A stretch of 64,000 bases of DNA from Unio delphinus (GCA_029339505.1 JAQISU010001235.1:40657815-40721814), one strand, 5' to 3'; positions 1-12,869 are shown, numbered from the stretch's first letter. Translations and numbers: made by a program. The notes: generated by a model not told the origin, from the sequence alone.

Positions 1-192
1 CTTCAGAATTCGCTATCTCTTTCAATTAGATTTGCAAAATGTATTTTTGTCAGAATCTCCTTTCTCCATCGTCATCTAGTTAGCATTCGCCAAACTGTTT
101 CCCATATTCACTATATGAGTTTCCCGTTAAATAGCACGAAGCTTTTGCCCATGCAGCGAAGTTCACTCTGGACGTCGGGTCCAGCCACCTTT

Positions 193-680
193 TTCATCTT
201 TTGCTCATTTCTCCAGTAACTAGGTTGGTTGTACGATGCCACTAATGCTATTACGACAATCTCTCTCCATCTTGCCCCGTCCTGTGCTGCCCTTTTTGAC
301 TTTGCGAACTCCTTGCCTGTCTTTGATTTTATCTTCCCATCTCGTCTCGTGTCTGCCTTGTTTTCTCGTTCCTCTCACTGTGTCCTGTAGGATTTTCATT
401 GACAGGCCAGATTAATGTAAGGCATCACCATACTATCTTAGTTTACGTGCCTTTATACTGGTGATCAGATTTTGCATATGGTCCAATTGCACACTGGATT
501 GTGATGCTCACTTTCTCATTAGCGACATAGTCTATGTATGAGATTTTTAGCATCTTTGAATAACATATCATCACTAAATCAATAATTCTTATTTTTATTC
601 CACTGGCATGGTCTATGTCTCAGATGCATAAAGAAATATGAACATGACAAGGAAACGCACAAATCTGGATATTGGACCCA
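193..680 (-). pseudogene. LINE ORF2 C-terminal remnant
   Basis: Reading the minus strand in pieces gives the end of a non-LTR reverse transcriptase as found in many invertebrate LINEs. A stretch like SITIQCAIGPY is followed by an ILQDTVRGTRKQGR segment and then EFAKSKRAAQDGARWREIV. These match the basic tail that follows the RT thumb in endonuclease-RT proteins. The frame is broken by several stops and shifts, and no catalytic motif is in the fragment. It is not the same family as the LINE at 2668-6075. The function is lost; the family assignment is from recall of conserved tail motifs, not from a search. Confidence 0.5.
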
Positions 681-887
681 AGCGTAATATTGATGTCCTT
701 CCTAACACGATTCAGCCTAGCTAGTGCAATTGCTGACTGTGCAATCCTGTAAGATCCTTAGGCTTTACATTTTGGTAAGATGTTATTGCACCTAAATAAC
801 AAGATTGTAGGTGCGCCCAGATTTGGTCCATTCACTATTATTGAATTTTAGTTGCCATTCGGGCTGTTTGTCATTAGTTTAGATTTT

Positions 888-1216
888 ACCGCTCGGGTGG
901 CCTAGTGGTTAGAGCATCCGCCGTGGAAGCGGGAGGTTTTAGGTTCGATCCCCGGCCGAGTTATATCAAAGACTTACAAAAATGGCACTAACAGCTGCCT
1001 CGCTTGGCGAGCAGCATTAAGAGGCTAGTGTTAGTACTGGTCGGCCTGGTGTCAGGATAATGTGGGTGGGACATCATGCTATATGTCTGCGGCATGATGC
1101 CCCAGTGCTAGAAATCACTGTAAAGAACCTGATTGCAGACATCCTATCGATATGACTGAAAAATTGTTAAAGCTACGTTAAAATTCCAAATGAAACAAAC
1201 AAACAAACAAACAAAC
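888..1216 (+). mobile_element. tRNA-derived SINE, copy 1 (longest)
   Basis: The head carries a pol III A box (TGGCCTAGTGG, near 899) and B box (GGTTCGATCCC, near 943), like a tRNA gene. A body of about 250 bp and an (AAAC)n tail (1190-1216) follow. The same body recurs in at least six more places in this window, mostly on the minus strand, which identifies it as a SINE rather than a tRNA gene. This is the longest copy and the best template for the family consensus. Confidence 0.85.
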
Positions 1217-2517
1217 CTGATCTCCTTTCCATGCCTTAGTGATGCACGGTTGTGACGGTTCACTAAGGCTTCTAGTTCGTGTTGACCTCCTATTCTTATC
1301 GGTATCATCATCGAAGCGCAGGTTGATAATTGTTCTTTGCTCTTTTGGTCTTCCAAGGCATCAGACATTCTCCTTAGAAGCTTTTGAGACCACAGCAAAA
1401 ATTAAATTGTGATCGTGTTTTAAAACTGCAATAATTATCAGCGCGTTTTCGAAAGGTGTGTGGTATACCATAGTAAAGTCGAAGAACATAGTAAAAGCAA
1501 ACGGAATAGCAAGCTGTATAACAACTGTTAAAGATCTAGCTGTTACTCTCATTCCACCTAACACGCGGGCCATACCAAGCTCTACAAAATTTAAAAACTT
1601 CCATGCTCCTTAGACTTTTTCATACATCTATCTAGTGTTCTAAACCATTCGTAAGTTTAACAACCTTAGCTAGCATACAATACATTTCATTGTTGTTAAA
1701 CAGTTCCATTTAAAAAGATTAATTGCTAGCTAGTTACTTCAATATTTTATCTGGTAGCATCCTATTCAGTCGCACAATGACTAAATTCCACCAGAATAAC
1801 CTATTTTAGTACTTCCTGTTATTTAGGAAATATATTGTTATTTTAAATATCTTCTAATGTAACTTATTGCAAACGTTGCGTTTAATATATAAATAACGTC
1901 ATTATGTTGTTCGTTTATTACTTTAAGATTAATGAAAGCTGCTTATTAATTCGCTTTTAACCACCGTAATATTTTATAAATGGATTAATATTCTTAGTGT
2001 ATTAATTAACTTGATTTTATTAATCTCACTCACTGATTATTTTAGGTGCAAATTAAATATACAACACATACTTATACAGCACGAATTGCTACAGTCATTA
2101 ATTAATTTATGCTGTCCCCCACTTGCTGGGCGTACTTGTTAAGTCACTAGTGAACGTAATCCTAGACAAGAGCAGTCTTGACGCCCAGTTCCATCACGTT
2201 TGTATATCCTTTTGCTAGCTATAATTGTTTTAAAAAGGTTCCGTCTTTGTTTTTGTTTTTTTTACAATTCTCGTAAACGTTTGCCATGTTGTTTATGAAG
2301 GTCAGGTGGACGCGGATCTTTTATATTTGGTAATGTTACGTTTCTGGTGATTTCAGAGGCATTTGACATGTGCTACTCAGCTTTAAACTCTTGTTCAATG
2401 TCGGCGGGTGATTTTAGTTATATGTTTGACGAAAGCTATCAAAATAATTATAATATACCCAATCCTATACCGCATGATCTACATTTCCGCTCCTTCAATC
2501 TCTTCAAATTGTAGTAG
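1217..2517. other. AT-rich intergenic DNA, nothing recognised
   Basis: Only short open frames are present and none shows a domain, a biased codon pattern or a repeat. I see no supported feature here. Confidence 0.5.
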
Positions 2518-2667
2518 TTATCGTATTCCAGATCCTAGTCCTATCTTACTCCAGATCCTAGTCTTTATCTGATTCCATCTCCTAGTCTTTATCTTATTCC
2601 AGATCCTAGTCATGATCTCTCTCCAGATCCTAGTCCTTATCGTATTCCAGATCCTAGTCCATATCGT
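2518..2667. repeat. 24-bp satellite, left segment
   Basis: Tandem units of about 24 bp built on AGATCCTAGTC-TTAT-TATTCC, roughly six copies. The same array resumes at 6088, so the LINE at 2668-6075 was inserted inside it. Because the unit is a multiple of three, long open frames arise in both strands, reading an RIWNTI-type octapeptide on minus. These are not genes. Confidence 0.85.
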
Positions 2668-2939
2668 ATTAATAATAATGAGGACTTTGTATAGCGCCTA
2701 ATCTTTAAAAGCTCTAAGCGCTTTACACCATCAATAATGATATGACTACAATACAGAACAAAAAATGACAAAAACAGTGAAATTGGAAAACATAAAAACA
2801 TGCTGAAAATATATAAGATACAAAACATGATTAGGTCGCTAAGTTTGTCCCTTAAGTCGAAACAGGTGAGTCTTGAGAGCATTCTTAAAAGGGACCACTG
2901 TGTCTTTGTGTCTAATTTCAATGGGCAATTCGTTCCACG

Positions 2940-4076
2940 TCGCCGGGCCCTGGTGTGCAAACGAACGTTGTCCATATGACTTTTTTTCACCTTGGGAACA
3001 ATGAGTATACGATTATCAGAAGAAGAGCGTAAGGATCTAGCTGGTGTATACACATGGGTGAGGCTGGATAGGTATGTTGAACTGGAGTCTGTCATTGAAA
3101 TATAGCACAGAGAACACATTTTTTGTTTGATTCTGTATCGAATTGATAGCCAATGTATGGTACAGAGCAGTGGTGAGGTGTTCTCTGATCGAGGTACTCC
3201 AAAGATGATCCGTGCAGCTGTGTTTTGAACTTTTTGAAGTTTCTAGAGTAAATATTGTGATGAACCAGACAGAAATGAGTTACAATTGTCCAGTCTTGAA
3301 AGTACTAATGAACACACAAGTGTTTTCGTGGCATTTACAGAAACATATTTACGAATGGAACTGATGAGTCTCAATTCAAGATGTGCAGCCCTGCAGATGT
3401 ACATGACATGTTGGTGCAATGTGAGAGTACTGTCTAGAGTAACACCTAGATTCCGTACTGACTGTGAGAATTTAATGTTAATGTTGCTGATATTTATTGT
3501 CTGAGGTAAAGGATGTGAATGAGAAAGTCTTTGTGTTGTGATCAGAATAGCCTCAGTTTTATCATCATTCATCTGCAGCTTGTTATATGTCTTCCATGAT
3601 TTCACATCCGAAATGCACTTCTCTACTCCATGGATGGTAGCATCAACTTCAGTTGGGTGGCTAGACTTGTATATTTGGGTGTCATCAGCGTACAATTGTT
3701 GCGACACTGGGTGATGATCTATGACACTTGAGAGCGGCTGAGTGTACAGAATGAAGAGAACAGGTCCAAGAACAGATCCTTGTGGAACACCATAACATAC
3801 ATCAACTGGGCTGGAGTGTATTCCATTTGAAGATATAATTTGTGTTCTGTTGACTAAGTAGGACTTGAACCACTGTAAGGCTATATTCTGAATGCCAAAT
3901 ACATGCTGGAGACGGTGAAGCAATATATCATGGTCTATTGTGTCAAATGCTGCAGATAAATCAAGGAGAGTGAGGAATGTAATCTTTCCACTATCCAAAG
4001 CAGAGAGAATGTAACTAAATACTTTCAGAAGAGTAGTTTCCGTACTGTGGCAGTGGGCGATATGCAGACTGTACAT
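2940..4076 (-). pseudogene. LINE ORF2: reverse transcriptase and tail, broken
   Basis: This piece carries the RT palm motifs in order: LLDLSAAFDTIDHDILL (first catalytic Asp), GVPQGSVLGPVLF, and YADDTQIY (the catalytic DD pair). The thumb follows (LVLSRLDNCNSFLSG). The C-terminal region (PARSLRSSSDNR) is in another frame below 3120. It copies the element RNA at the nicked target in intact relatives. The gap between this piece and the upstream linker holds stops in the SAYRP region, so it is a pseudogene. The palm residues themselves look intact. Confidence 0.85.
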
Positions 4077-4144
4077 TGCTAAAAATACTGTTTGAATTCA
4101 AATGAGATACAAGTTGAGTTAGAACAACCTTTTCTAAGATTTTT

Positions 4145-5680
4145 TTATATGAATGGGAGTTTAGAAACTGGGCGGTAGTTCTTTAAATCGTTATGGTCCA
4201 GTGTTGGTTTCTTCAGAAGTGGCTTTACGATGGCAGTTTTGAAAAATGATGGGAATTCCCCTGATGAGAGAGAGATATTAATAACATCAGTTAGTGAAGG
4301 CAATATTGGTTCTAAGCACTCAAGCAGCAGTGATGTCGGAATTGGATCAAGTTCACAAGACTTTGGTGCATTTTTCATCATGATTGTCGGTACCAAATCT
4401 ATAGAAACAGGTTCAAATGCTCCTAACGGTTGTCGCTGTAATTCTGCATCATACCTGTATGGTGACGAATCAGTTGAAATTGTGCTGTCAAGCGAATCTC
4501 TAATGGTTTGAACTTTGTCATTGAAGAAATTTGCAAATTGATCTGGTAGGTCTACTGGAGAGAAGGTTGTTGGAAGTGGTGTACATTTGTTCCTTGACAT
4601 TAGTTTGTTAGTTATCTCGAAGAGGTCTTTGCAGCTGGAACTCTCCGTGATCTTAGAACTGTAGTGGGATGATTTGGCTAAATGAACTATGTTTGTGACG
4701 TTCTTCTTAGCGGCTTCGTAGATTCGTTTATGAATAGTTAGTCTGGTGGAAAGCCAAAGCCTCTCTGCTTTTCGGCGATGTCTTTTATCAGTGCGAAGCT
4801 GGTCCCTAACACTGCTATACCAAGGAGAACACTTTTTTATTGATACTCTGCATTTGGTGGCTGGGCCATGTTTATCAAGCAATGAACGCAAGCAGTTATC
4901 AAGTTGTTCCGCTGTTGGATGTAAGAAAGTTGCTAGGTTTTCTTGGATGTCGTGCATGAATTTGGTTCTATTTATCATACGGAGGTTTCTCTTAGTAGCA
5001 AATAGAGGTGAAGGGTTAGGGACTGATACGTCGAGATGGCATACAATGCAGAGGTGATCCGATGCAAGTTCGGGGGATACAAGAGTTGATTGCAGAATAT
5101 TATCATCAGGTCTATAAAGAAACCAGTCTAAAATGTGAACAAGTTTATGGGTAGGTTGGTTAACTGACTGTTTAAGATTGAAAACATGAAAGGAATCTAG
5201 GAGTTTTGACGTGTTTGGTTTACCAGGACAGTCATAGTGAAAGTTGAAATCTCCAGGAATAATTAGGTTGCCACCTATCGAATTTCCATACTCTAGAAGA
5301 TTTGGAAACTGCTCCAAAAATAGATTCAGTTAGCTTGTTTTTTCTACTAGGAGGAGGACGGTAGAGACAGAAAATACGGACTGACCTTTGTTCCAGTATG
5401 AGCGTTGTTTGGACTAGTTCAAACGATGTGTGGCAGAAGTTAAAGGTTGTGTTGTACTTGAGGCATTTGATCATGGAATTCTTTGTAAATACAGCAATTC
5501 CACCTCCGCGAGAGTTGCGGGGGAACGACTTGATGGAGTAATCGCTGTGTGTTAAGTCCGCACACTTACATTCATCACCTGCCGAAAGCAACCAAGTTTC
5601 TATCAGGAAGAAGACGAAAATATTCTGGTCATTGATAAAATTAACAATTTCTGTGCGCTTTTCCGGTCATCCTACTGATT
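4145..5680 (-). pseudogene. LINE ORF2: endonuclease and linker part, broken
   Basis: The part from about 5680 to 5232 holds the middle of an AP-like endonuclease (RGGGIAVF strand, then an FCLYRPP segment). After a frameshift near 5300 it continues in the piece ending at 4145 with the catalytic GDFN motif, LDWFLYRPDD, and the ASDHLCI motif typical of the C-terminal endonuclease strand. A linker follows and then the start of the RT fingers (KPLLKKPTLD, LKNYRPVS). In the family this enzyme nicks the target DNA so that the RNA can be copied in place. The reading frame changes twice and stops occur, so no functional enzyme is expected. Confidence 0.8.
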
Positions 5681-6087
5681 GAGCCTTGAATAATGCAATG
5701 CATATTGGTATCCCTGGGACAGTTGACACAACGGTTGACGATTTAAGAGGAATTTGAACCAGGTTAATGAAATTAACGGCAGAATTTTTAAGTTGTTTAT
5801 CCGTTACGGGCGAAAGGGAGAAAACTGGAATCCTTCTTCCTGTTCTACGCCGGCCGGCTAAAAAAAGAATGTTTTTTTCCCTTCCGTTTACATTTAAGAA
5901 ATGATGAATGTATTCCCAGTTCGTTCAGTCTTGAGCATAATGTAGTATCTAGAACCAAGGTGTGGTTATTTAATCGATTTGATGAGGATTCGTCGTAGTG
6001 TAAGCGGTCACGTGACGGCGGTTTATTCAAAAACAAATTACGTCTCAACAGCGGGACAAAACAGCTGAGAAAAAAAATTCAAGCTCC

Positions 6088-6780
6088 TAATCCTGATCTT
6101 ACTCCAGATACTAGTCCGTTTCGTATTCCAGATCCAGGTACTATCTTACTCCAGATCCTTGTATTTCTCTTATTCCAGATCCTAGTCCTTATCGTATTCC
6201 AGATCCTAGTCTTTATCGTATTCCAGATCCTAGTCCTTATTGTATTCCAGATCCGAGTCTTTATCGTATTCCAGATCTTGGTCTGTAGCATATTCCAGAT
6301 CCTAGTCTCTACCTTACTTCAGATCCTAGTCTCTACCTTACTCCAGATCCTAGTCTTCATCGTATTCCAGATCCTAGTCTTTACCTTATTTCCGATCCTA
6401 GTCTTTATCTTAATCCAGATTATAATCCTGATCATACTCCAGATGCTATTCTTTATCTTACTCTAGATCCTAGATCGTATCTTAATCCAGGTCCAGTCAT
6501 TATTTTAAACCAGATTTTAGTCCTTATCTTACCCAAGGTCCTAGTTCAAACCTTACTCCATATTTTAGTCATTATCATTCGTCAGATCCTATTCCTTATC
6601 TTACTCCATATCCCAGTTTTTATCTTAATCCAGATCGTAGTCCTTGGCATTTTCCAGATCATAGTCTTAATCTTAATCCAGATCGTAGACCTTATCATGC
6701 TCCACAGTATAGACCCTATCTTACCCCAGATCCCAGTTATTATCATACTCCAGATCCTAATCCTATCTTACTCCAGATCG
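6088..6780. repeat. 24-bp satellite, right segment
   Basis: Continuation of the array at 2518-2667 beyond the LINE. About 28 diverging units of the form AGATCCTAGTC-TTATC-TATTCC, with decay increasing toward 6780. Short frames on both strands are by-products of the 24-bp periodicity. Confidence 0.85.
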
Positions 6781-8214
6781 AATCTCCGATGTTTCTCTTG
6801 ATACTATTGCAGCAATTCAGCCACACGTTGCTGACCAGTATACAAAGAACATATTAAATATAATTTAAAGTGTACTAGGAGGATTGTAGTTTACGAAGAG
6901 TAGTTTTAAGTTTGCAAATAAAATATTGGCTACGAAGAAAATAGCATGCCTGATATTCAAATTTATAAAATTGATAACCCTCTAAATAGACCGATTAATT
7001 TAAAAACCAGTTATAAATATAAATAAAAAAGAGGTATAATTTTTCAATATATTTAACGAAACAGAACAAAGTGGGATTTTGAAATTAACGGTCGGTATTA
7101 ACATGTGCTGAGCGAAAATGAATTCCACCAATACGAATGACCATTGGTATGTGTTTAGGGTCTAATAAATATTATTAACACAGAAAAAGAGAAAACAATA
7201 AACTTTGTAAAATTCAACAAACAATAGAAAAATCTTTGTAAAAATGGACTTACTTTTATGAAGCAAATCCAAAAATAATCCAAGCATAATCCATGAATTA
7301 AATTACAAAGTTCAAGTAATTAATATTCCAATATATTCAAGCTTGATTCCTGTTGTAAAATACAAAATGGAAGACGATGACGTATGCTGCAGTCTGTTTT
7401 GTGCTTATATACAGTTCCTTGTAGTAACACAATAGTTAAAACTCCGCTGTTCAAAATCAAGTTAAATTTTGATAAACTATCTTTTCCCAAGAAGTATGTA
7501 TAAGCACATCAAATTTATCCAGAGATACGAATTAATCCTTTATAATCCAAATAAACTGAAGAAAATTAAACATGGATTAAAAAGTCTGGCTACAACAAAA
7601 GAAAATTACTTAACCTCATTTTTATAAGCCCAAAATCTAAACATATTAAATAAAAACAAGGATTATATCGTATTATAATAGGCACTTTCAAAAAATGCCC
7701 CAAATTGCGAAATCGAGAAAAAGGAGAAGGAATCATGCGATTGCTTATATCACATACTCCTAACATGATCCTGACGAGAGCCAATCATTTTATTTTAAGA
7801 ATAAACAGTTGATTTCGTCTTAATTCAATAGAGCTATCTTGACCTTGACAACAACAAAACATTTTAAAATTAAAATAAAACCAGTGTACGTGGTAGCCAC
7901 TAACCTTGGATCAAGGTCACTTTTTAAGTCAATATTACTTGTTGACCAAAAAATAATTCAGGTCAACCGATTTTCTGAAGAACAAAACAGTACAGTAACA
8001 TGTAACGAAAACTAGAATGAATTTAAAACTGACAAACAAACAACTAAATTAAAATAAATATACATGAATTAGATATGCTTACAACTTCCGCCAATAAAGA
8101 AAAAGAAAGACCTAGATGATAAAGTTTTTTTAACCATAGATTAATTATAAATGAGATTTAAGAAAAACATAAGTAATCTTATGAATTACAAACTGTGTGA
8201 ATGACATGATACAT
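6781..8214. other. AT-rich intergenic DNA, nothing recognised
   Basis: Very AT-rich. No domain, repeat array or RNA signal that I can support. The part nearest 8214 may include eroded ends of the element that follows. Confidence 0.5.
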
Positions 8215-9226
8215 TCTTCTCATCTTCCATTATATTATCGTCCCGTTTCATGTGCCTGATGTAAGGATTATATTCCTGTAACAATAAACTCCACCTTAAA
8301 GGCTGAAATTTGGAGATGTAACAGCTGGCGTGCATTTATCGCATCAAAAGTATCCCGACAGTTTTGAGCTCAAAGGAATATGTTTTTTCTTGGTCAATAA
8401 ATTTGTCTATGGTCCAGCAATTATAGAAACATTGGAGCAAAATTTTCGATGGTACCCAGCCACTAACATAATAATTTAACTTATACATTTTCTTCTTAAC
8501 CTTGCACTGGCCATAAAATCTAATCTGTAGAAACTTTGAAGAATGAACAAGAGAGACAGAACTCCATTATCAGACTCAAGCCTTCTCTCCACTGTAGGTC
8601 TGCCAAACAATAAGTTCACTTTTGACTTGAACAGATGAATACCAAATTCAAGCACAATAGGCTGGAAAGTTCCATATCTAAAATTTAACCTTTAACCCGA
8701 TTGGACAGATTTTGGAAGGCCAACTTGAAAAAAAAACATCTTTATCAAAGCTTTTACCAATGTTTTAGAGTTTAAATTCCTCAAAGGAATTGTTTCTGGA
8801 AAACTTGTCGTCGCACACATAATGGTCCAGGGGTATTGGTTACCTGACTTGGTCTTAGACACGTGACCAACACAATCTACCATAATTCAACTAAATGGTT
8901 AGTCAAATGCAGGACTAGGTTTGACACGAGCTATCTGATTAGGTTTTCCTATCATTTGACAAGTATCACATTATCTGCAATATTAATAAACATCACTTTT
9001 AATTTGTGGCTAAAATAAGTGTTTCAAGATCATGTGATAAGACTTATAATTCTCTAAATGACCATGCAAATGAGTTTCATGGGCAAAGCTAAATATTTCC
9101 TGACTGTAAGGTTTTCTAACTACAATTTGATTGTTCACTGACCACTCATCACCAGCAGGTACCTCGAGAGGTCTCCATTTTCTCTTAACAAATCGCTTTT
9201 TAATACATAAAACAGACAGATACATG
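8215..9226 (-). pseudogene. Gmr1-like Ty3/Gypsy pol remnant (integrase, then RNase H)
   Basis: Reading down the minus strand: [18 protein letters not shown] and an [14 protein letters not shown] zinc-binding segment (9225-9010), then an integrase core piece with IMCATTSFPE (8883-8692). Below that, near 8320-8230, is a segment like RWSLLLQEYNPY, which is the end of an RNase H domain. The first two parts match the element at 13535-19546 closely. Integrase upstream of RNase H again indicates the unusual Gmr1 order. Many stops and shifts; no LTR recognised. Confidence 0.75.
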
Positions 9227-9267
9227 GATGGATGGATGGAAGGATGGATGGGTTTTATGGATGATTG

Positions 9268-9350
<83 letters not shown>

Positions 9351-9427
9351 GGATGGATGGATGGATGGATGGATGGATGGATGGATGGATGGATGGATGG
9401 ATGGATGGATGGATGGATGGATGGATG

Positions 9428-9504
<77 letters not shown>

Positions 9505-9505
9505 T
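9226..9505. repeat. (GATA)n-(GATG)n-(GATA)n microsatellite
   Basis: A short GATG run at 9226-9256, then a GATA block (9271-9351), a central GATG block (9352-9431) and a second GATA block (9432-9505). The outer blocks are near equal in length, giving a symmetric arrangement. It abuts the end of the pol remnant. The 96-codon frame reading YLSI/HPSI repeats is not a gene. Confidence 0.95.
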
Positions 9506-10523
9506 TCAGGAATATCTGCTCCTTAATTGTACTATAAATGTACAAAATGACCGACTCGTTTACACAAAGGCGTTCCTAGATTTAACCAGAATATGAAATG
9601 TTTCAATAAATGCCGATACTAATAAATCATTCTAGAATGGTCTGTATCTGCAATCACTACTGGGAAGAGAAATGCCCTGATTTTTATCAGATGGGCCTGA
9701 AACATATGTCGACTTTAACAAAATGTTTATTTGTCCATACCACCTGCCACCTAGTATCTGTAGTTAAATTACTTCTTTATTCTAATGTATCTCTACTGGA
9801 TGTAGTTGTCTTTTGAACCGTATCCAAATGAATTGGAAATCTGCTTACTGAATTGAATGTCTTGTTTCTTAAAAATAATGCATCTATCAACTTAGATTTT
9901 GCAATATGGTGTGCATCATCAATCACACTGATCGATCAAATGAAATGAGAAAAATATTTTGGTACACTAAATTTTAGAAAGTTAGAAAGGTATTGCATAA
10001 TTCAATTTACATGACCAATGAAATCATTGCTCAAACATTTATATTTTGCACCCAAAACTTTGTTAATATACATTTTTGGTAAAATGGATTCATGAAGTTA
10101 TTGGTCTTATGTGTCAATCTTTTGTTTTATCTATTCTGTATAAAATAAAATAATATACATATAACCGTGTTTATTTCAATTTTTTGGCAGTCTCTATCAT
10201 TTATAATAATCTTAATTTGGACTAAATACCCACGAATGTATGAATGTGTCCAACTGCATGAAGACAGGACCACTGCAACCTAGCCTGTCAAACTCGTAAA
10301 CCAAACGACGTGGGTCAGAATCGGACCATTAAATCAGTACGTGTCCACTACTCTGTCGCGTCCATGGTCACTTTACCCCAATTGCCTCAGAACATAATAG
10401 CCTATTTGTGCTTGTGTGCCTTAAAACTTCAAATCAAATTTCAGATATAAATGTAGTTAAATTCTTGCAACACGGAGTATTAGGTTGTGTCTGCGATTAT
10501 TTTAGAACATATTGATATTATAC

Positions 10524-10526
<3 letters not shown>
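9506..10526. other. Intergenic DNA, nothing recognised
   Basis: I looked for the upstream gag and protease of the neighbouring pol remnant on the minus strand and did not find them. No other feature supported. Confidence 0.5.
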
Positions 10527-10563
<37 letters not shown>

Positions 10564-10625
10564 CTGTGTGTTTATGTGTGTATGTGTGTATCTGTGTGTG
10601 TTATGTGTGTGTTGTGTTTGTGTGT
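10527..10625. repeat. (GT)n microsatellite
   Basis: A perfect GT run followed by interrupted GTGT/ATGTGT units. It lies next to the 3' end of SINE-2. Confidence 0.95.
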
Positions 10626-10627
10626 TA

Positions 10628-10951
10628 TGGACATTTAGCGAGGCTTTAACATTTAATCAGTCATATCACCATGATGTCTACAGTGTGGCACTTTGAAGTG
10701 ATGTCTAGCTAAAAGGCACCATGCCGCAGACATGTAGCATCATGCCCAACCCAGTCACATGTAGCATCATGCCCCACCCAGTCACATTATACTGGCACAT
10801 GGTCTACTAGTTCGAAAAGAAAGCTCTTAAGGATAAGCGAGGTAGCTGTCAGTACCGTTCTTTAAGAATTTGGTATGACTCGGTCGGGGTTCTAACCCGC
10901 GACCTCCCACATCCGAGGTGGTCGCCCCAACCACTAGGCCGTTGGAGCGCT
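10628..10951 (-). mobile_element. tRNA-derived SINE, copy 2
   Basis: Minus-strand copy of the family at 888-1216. The tRNA-like head lies at 10840-10950 (complement of the CCTAGTGGTT A box and GGTTAGAACC-type B box). The body includes a local duplication of the segment ATGTAGCATCATGCCC...CCCAGTCACA near 10735-10790, which other copies have once. Confidence 0.85.
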
Positions 10952-11764
10952 CTCGTGTACAAGTTAGATATACAATGTTGTGAAACATGTTGGAACACTG
11001 GATTAAACATCTGAAGATAACATCAGTGTGCTGACCGTAAATGGGATTACATACAATTGTAACTGGTGAGAACTTGGCTATGTTAATGTTTAACAGGAAA
11101 CTAGTCAACACTTTCATGCGTGTACAAGTTCCTCTAAATTGAATCAGATAACCCCGGGCAGGTGTAGTGACGAAATATGGTTGGCATCTATTTATTCCAT
11201 ATAGGCTGTGTAAATTAAAATCGGTTTCAATTACTTTGACACGGGAGTTGTTACTCCAGTACAGTATTTTTATCTAATGGCTCTACAAATCCGAACGATT
11301 TTACCTTTATAATTGTCTAATTAAGCAAAATAATCAGTAAAGAAAATTGTTACCTGAGGGAGCTACCAGGCTACTCGGAAATAGAAAAGTCCAATTCATA
11401 TCAGTTTTCTACGACCTAATGTCTAGCATCATTGGTCTAGCTTTTCATTTAATAACATTGTAACAAAGGAGTTTTAAGTCAGAGTCGACATTAACCTTAA
11501 ATATCACAGCGGGATTGAATTATGCCATCAACCAGTGTAGGATGGATAGAGTTTTAGATGACTTTTTACCGGAAATAATTAGTGTAACAGACTTTAATTT
11601 CAATGCCAATCATTGTATCGATTTCAAAACAGAATAGACCTTGTGCTGTATGCATAGATTTATTAAAACAAAGTTATGAATTGGCTTGGAGTTTGATCAC
11701 AAGACAAAAAATTATTAAAAAGGATTTTTTAAAAAATAATCAGACTTAAAGCTTAAATAGATTT
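10952..11764. other. Intergenic DNA, nothing recognised
   Basis: No supported feature. Confidence 0.5.
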
Positions 11765-12207
11765 TAATAATATAAATTTTAATTAGTCATATGATTATAT
11801 GGATTTTAATTATTCATATGATTATATGGATTTTAATTATTCATATGATTATATGGATTTTAATTAGTCACATGATTATAGAGATTTTAATTAGTCATAT
11901 GATTATATGGATTTTAATTAGTTATATGAATATAGAGATTTTAATTAGTCATATGATTATAGAGATTTTAATTAGTTATATAATTATAGGGATTTTAGTT
12001 AGTTATATGATTATAGGGATTTTAATTAGTTATATAATTATAGGGATTTTAGTTAGTTATATGATTATAGGGATTTTAGTTAGTTATATGATTATAGGGA
12101 TTTTAATTAGTCATATGATTATAGGGATTTTAATTAGTCATATGATTATAGGGATTTTAATTAGTCATATGATTATAGGGATTTTAATTAGTTAGATGAT
12201 TGTACAT
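11765..12207. repeat. 27-bp satellite, segment 1
   Basis: About 16 tandem units based on ATTTTAATTAGTCATATGAT followed by TATAGGG or TATATGG. Being nine codons long, the unit yields a 134-codon open frame reading HMIIGILIS repeats; this is not a gene. The array resumes at 12423, 20510 and 22301 and has been split by several insertions. Confidence 0.9.
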
Positions 12208-12208
12208 A

Positions 12209-12422
12209 ACCGCTCCGGTGGCCTAGTGGTTAGAGCGTCCGCAGGGGATGTGGGAGGTTGTGGGTTCAATTCCCGGCCGAGTCATACCAAAGACTTTCAA
12301 AAATGGTACTAACAGTTGCCTCGCTTGACGCTCAGCATTAAGAGGTTAGTGTAGGACTGGTCGTAGCGATATGACTGAAATATTGTGAACGCTACGTTAA
12401 AAATCCTAATCAATCACACAAA
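12209..12422 (+). mobile_element. tRNA-derived SINE, copy 3 (internally deleted)
   Basis: The head with CCTAGTGGTTAGAGCG and GGTTCAATTCCC boxes is clear, and the 3' end with GCTACGTTAAAAATCC is present. About 110 bp of the body seen in copy 1 are missing. It is inserted in the 27-bp satellite. Confidence 0.85.
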
Positions 12423-12869
12423 GATATGATTATATGGATTTTAATTACTATATTGATTTTGATTAGTCATATGATTATATGGACTTTAATTAGTCATACG
12501 ATTATACGGATTTTAATTAGTTACATGGATTTCAATTAGTCATACGATTATAGGGATTTTATTTAGTTTATGATTATATGGATTTTAATTAGTCATATGG
12601 TTTTTAAATAGTCATATGGATTTTAATTAGTCATACGATTATACGGATTTTAATTAGTTATATGGATTTCAATTGGTCATATGATTGAATGGATTTCAAT
12701 TAGTCATGTGGATTTCAATTAGTTAAATAATAATATGGATTTTAATTAGTTATATCTGATTTCAATTAATTGTACGATTCAATGGATGTTAATTAGTTAT
12801 AAGGATTTCAATTAGTCATATGATTTAATGGATTTCAATTGGTTATATGGATTTCAATTAGTCATATGG
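12423..12869. repeat. 27-bp satellite, segment 2 (diverged)
   Basis: Same ATTTTAATTAGTCATATG core, more diverged, with many units shortened. It ends at the TATGG that flanks the LTR at 12870. Confidence 0.85.

Larger units (their letters stand above)
2668..6075 (-). mobile_element. CR1/L2-like LINE, near full length (copy 1)
   Basis: A Jockey-superfamily non-LTR retrotransposon on the minus strand. Its 3' end is the (AATAAT) tail at 2668, followed inward by a 3' UTR that recurs at 21248 and 46005. Going upstream it encodes RT, a linker and an apurinic-type endonuclease, and it ends in a short 5' region near 6075. It interrupts the 24-bp satellite. I could not define an exact target duplication. 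The coding region is broken into at least four pieces, so the copy is inactive. Confidence 0.85.

Noticed and set aside
888..960. tRNA gene with A and B boxes
   Set aside because: The same head recurs with a shared non-tRNA body in seven places, so it is a SINE head.
6079..6466. ORFs on both strands in the 24-bp array
   Set aside because: By-products of the 24-bp period (eight codons).
11791..12195. 134-codon hydrophobic repeat protein
   Set aside because: It is the 27-bp satellite; the period is nine codons, and the frame is lost in the diverged segments.
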